Shown in pieces: positions 6,020 through 6,267 of a DNA stretch of 6,267 nt. Made by a program: the position numbers and the translations under genes. The stretch lies in the NCBI GenBank assembly GCA_902784025.1, contig CACZTF010000309.1:1-6267 (forward strand), given 5' to 3'. The notes beneath the pieces are model-generated. The model had not been told where the DNA came from. It was given only the letters and a program-made list of their open reading frames with translations, and did no database searches. The stretch's first letter is position 1, and the number at the start of each line of letters is the position of its first letter. The DNA is from an uncultured Lachnospiraceae bacterium (GTDB lineage Bacteria; Bacillota; Clostridia; Lachnospirales; Lachnospiraceae).

Positions 6020-6043
6020 AATAAAAAAGGAGCATAAAAAGCG

Positions 6044-6267
6044 ATGATAATCTGGCATGGATCTTCTAAGATAATAAAAAGTCCTCAGTATGGTTATGGT
6101 AACCCTCATAACGATTACGGCATTGGTTTTTATTGTACGGAAAGTAAGGATATGGCCAAAGAGTGGGCCTGTGCAAATAAAGAAAACGGTTTTGCCAACT
6201 GCTATGATCTGGACGCGGAAGAGCTTAACATATGTAATCTTGGTAAAGAACCATACGATATCCTTAA
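6044..6267 (+). CDS. DUF3990 domain protein, N-terminal part (possible ADP-ribosyltransferase fold)
   Basis: The open frame starts at ATG 6044 and runs off the window, giving 74 residues. AGGAG at 6028-6032 lies 11 bases upstream, a slightly long spacing. The opening MIIWHGSSKIIKSPQ and then NDYGIGFYCTESKDMAKEWA (23-42) match what I recall of DUF3990 proteins. The order WHGS, then a GxGFY block, then an acidic residue and a helix resembles the H-Y part of ADP-ribosyltransferases such as PARPs (WHGS and GKGIYF), so H5 and Y30 are the presumed NAD-contacting residues; the catalytic third residue would lie beyond the window. Members are often found with a small DUF3791 gene and may act as a toxin or effector, but that is inference. 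No signal peptide or membrane segment is seen. Confidence 0.75.
   Translation, partial: MIIWHGSSKIIKSPQYGYGNPHNDYGIGFYCTESKDMAKEWACANKENGFANCYDLDAEELNICNLGKEPYDIL

Noticed and set aside
1..6267. CRISPR array, tRNA or rRNA gene, insertion sequence or attachment site
   Set aside because: No regularly spaced repeats, tRNA-like cloverleaf, transposase-like protein or terminal repeats with target duplication were seen.

Overview
The window looks like a stretch of chromosome from a Firmicute of class Clostridia, most likely a member of the Lachnospiraceae (Butyrivibrio-like). This is inferred from moderate GC, strong AGGAG-type ribosome binding sites, and the repertoire: a viroplasmin-type RNase H, QueH instead of QueG, a UvrX-type Y-family polymerase paired with a YolD-like protein, YlxP/DUF503 and DUF3990. 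No species can be named from sequence alone. All seven convincing genes lie on the plus strand; long minus-strand reading frames are shadows of them.

Layout. 1-88: AT-rich upstream region. 89-700: RNase HI with an N-terminal RNA/DNA-hybrid-binding (viroplasmin) domain. 701-853: non-coding spacer dense in inverted repeats. 854-2044: class I PLP aminotransferase. 2045-2172: spacer with two stem-loops. 2173-3258: histidinol-phosphate aminotransferase (hisC). 3279-3965: epoxyqueuosine reductase (queH). 4000-5250: Y-family DNA polymerase. 5237-5563: YolD-like protein. 5564-5632: short spacer with a probable promoter. 5633-5914: DUF503/YlxP-like protein. 5915-6043: spacer with a perfect 8-bp inverted repeat overlapping promoter-like elements. 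6044-end: start of a DUF3990 protein with an ADP-ribosyltransferase-like opening motif, cut by the window edge.

How the genes fit. From 854 to 5563 the genes are close enough to form one transcription unit, but its content is mixed: amino-acid transamination (two fold-type I aminotransferases in tandem, hisC without other his genes), the last step of tRNA queuosine synthesis, and a translesion-polymerase module whose two genes overlap. RNase H (R-loop and RNA-primer removal) and the polymerase/YolD pair both concern genome maintenance but are not adjacent. The last two genes appear to have their own promoters.

Most of this is ordinary core or near-core content. The items most worth a second look are the symmetrical operator-like repeat ahead of the DUF3990 gene together with that gene's PARP-like motif, the overlapping inverted repeats at 703-798, and the structured, fully open leader of hisC. 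I see no clear evidence of a wholly new multi-gene system within these borders; the DUF3990 locus at the right edge is the best candidate and continues outside the window.
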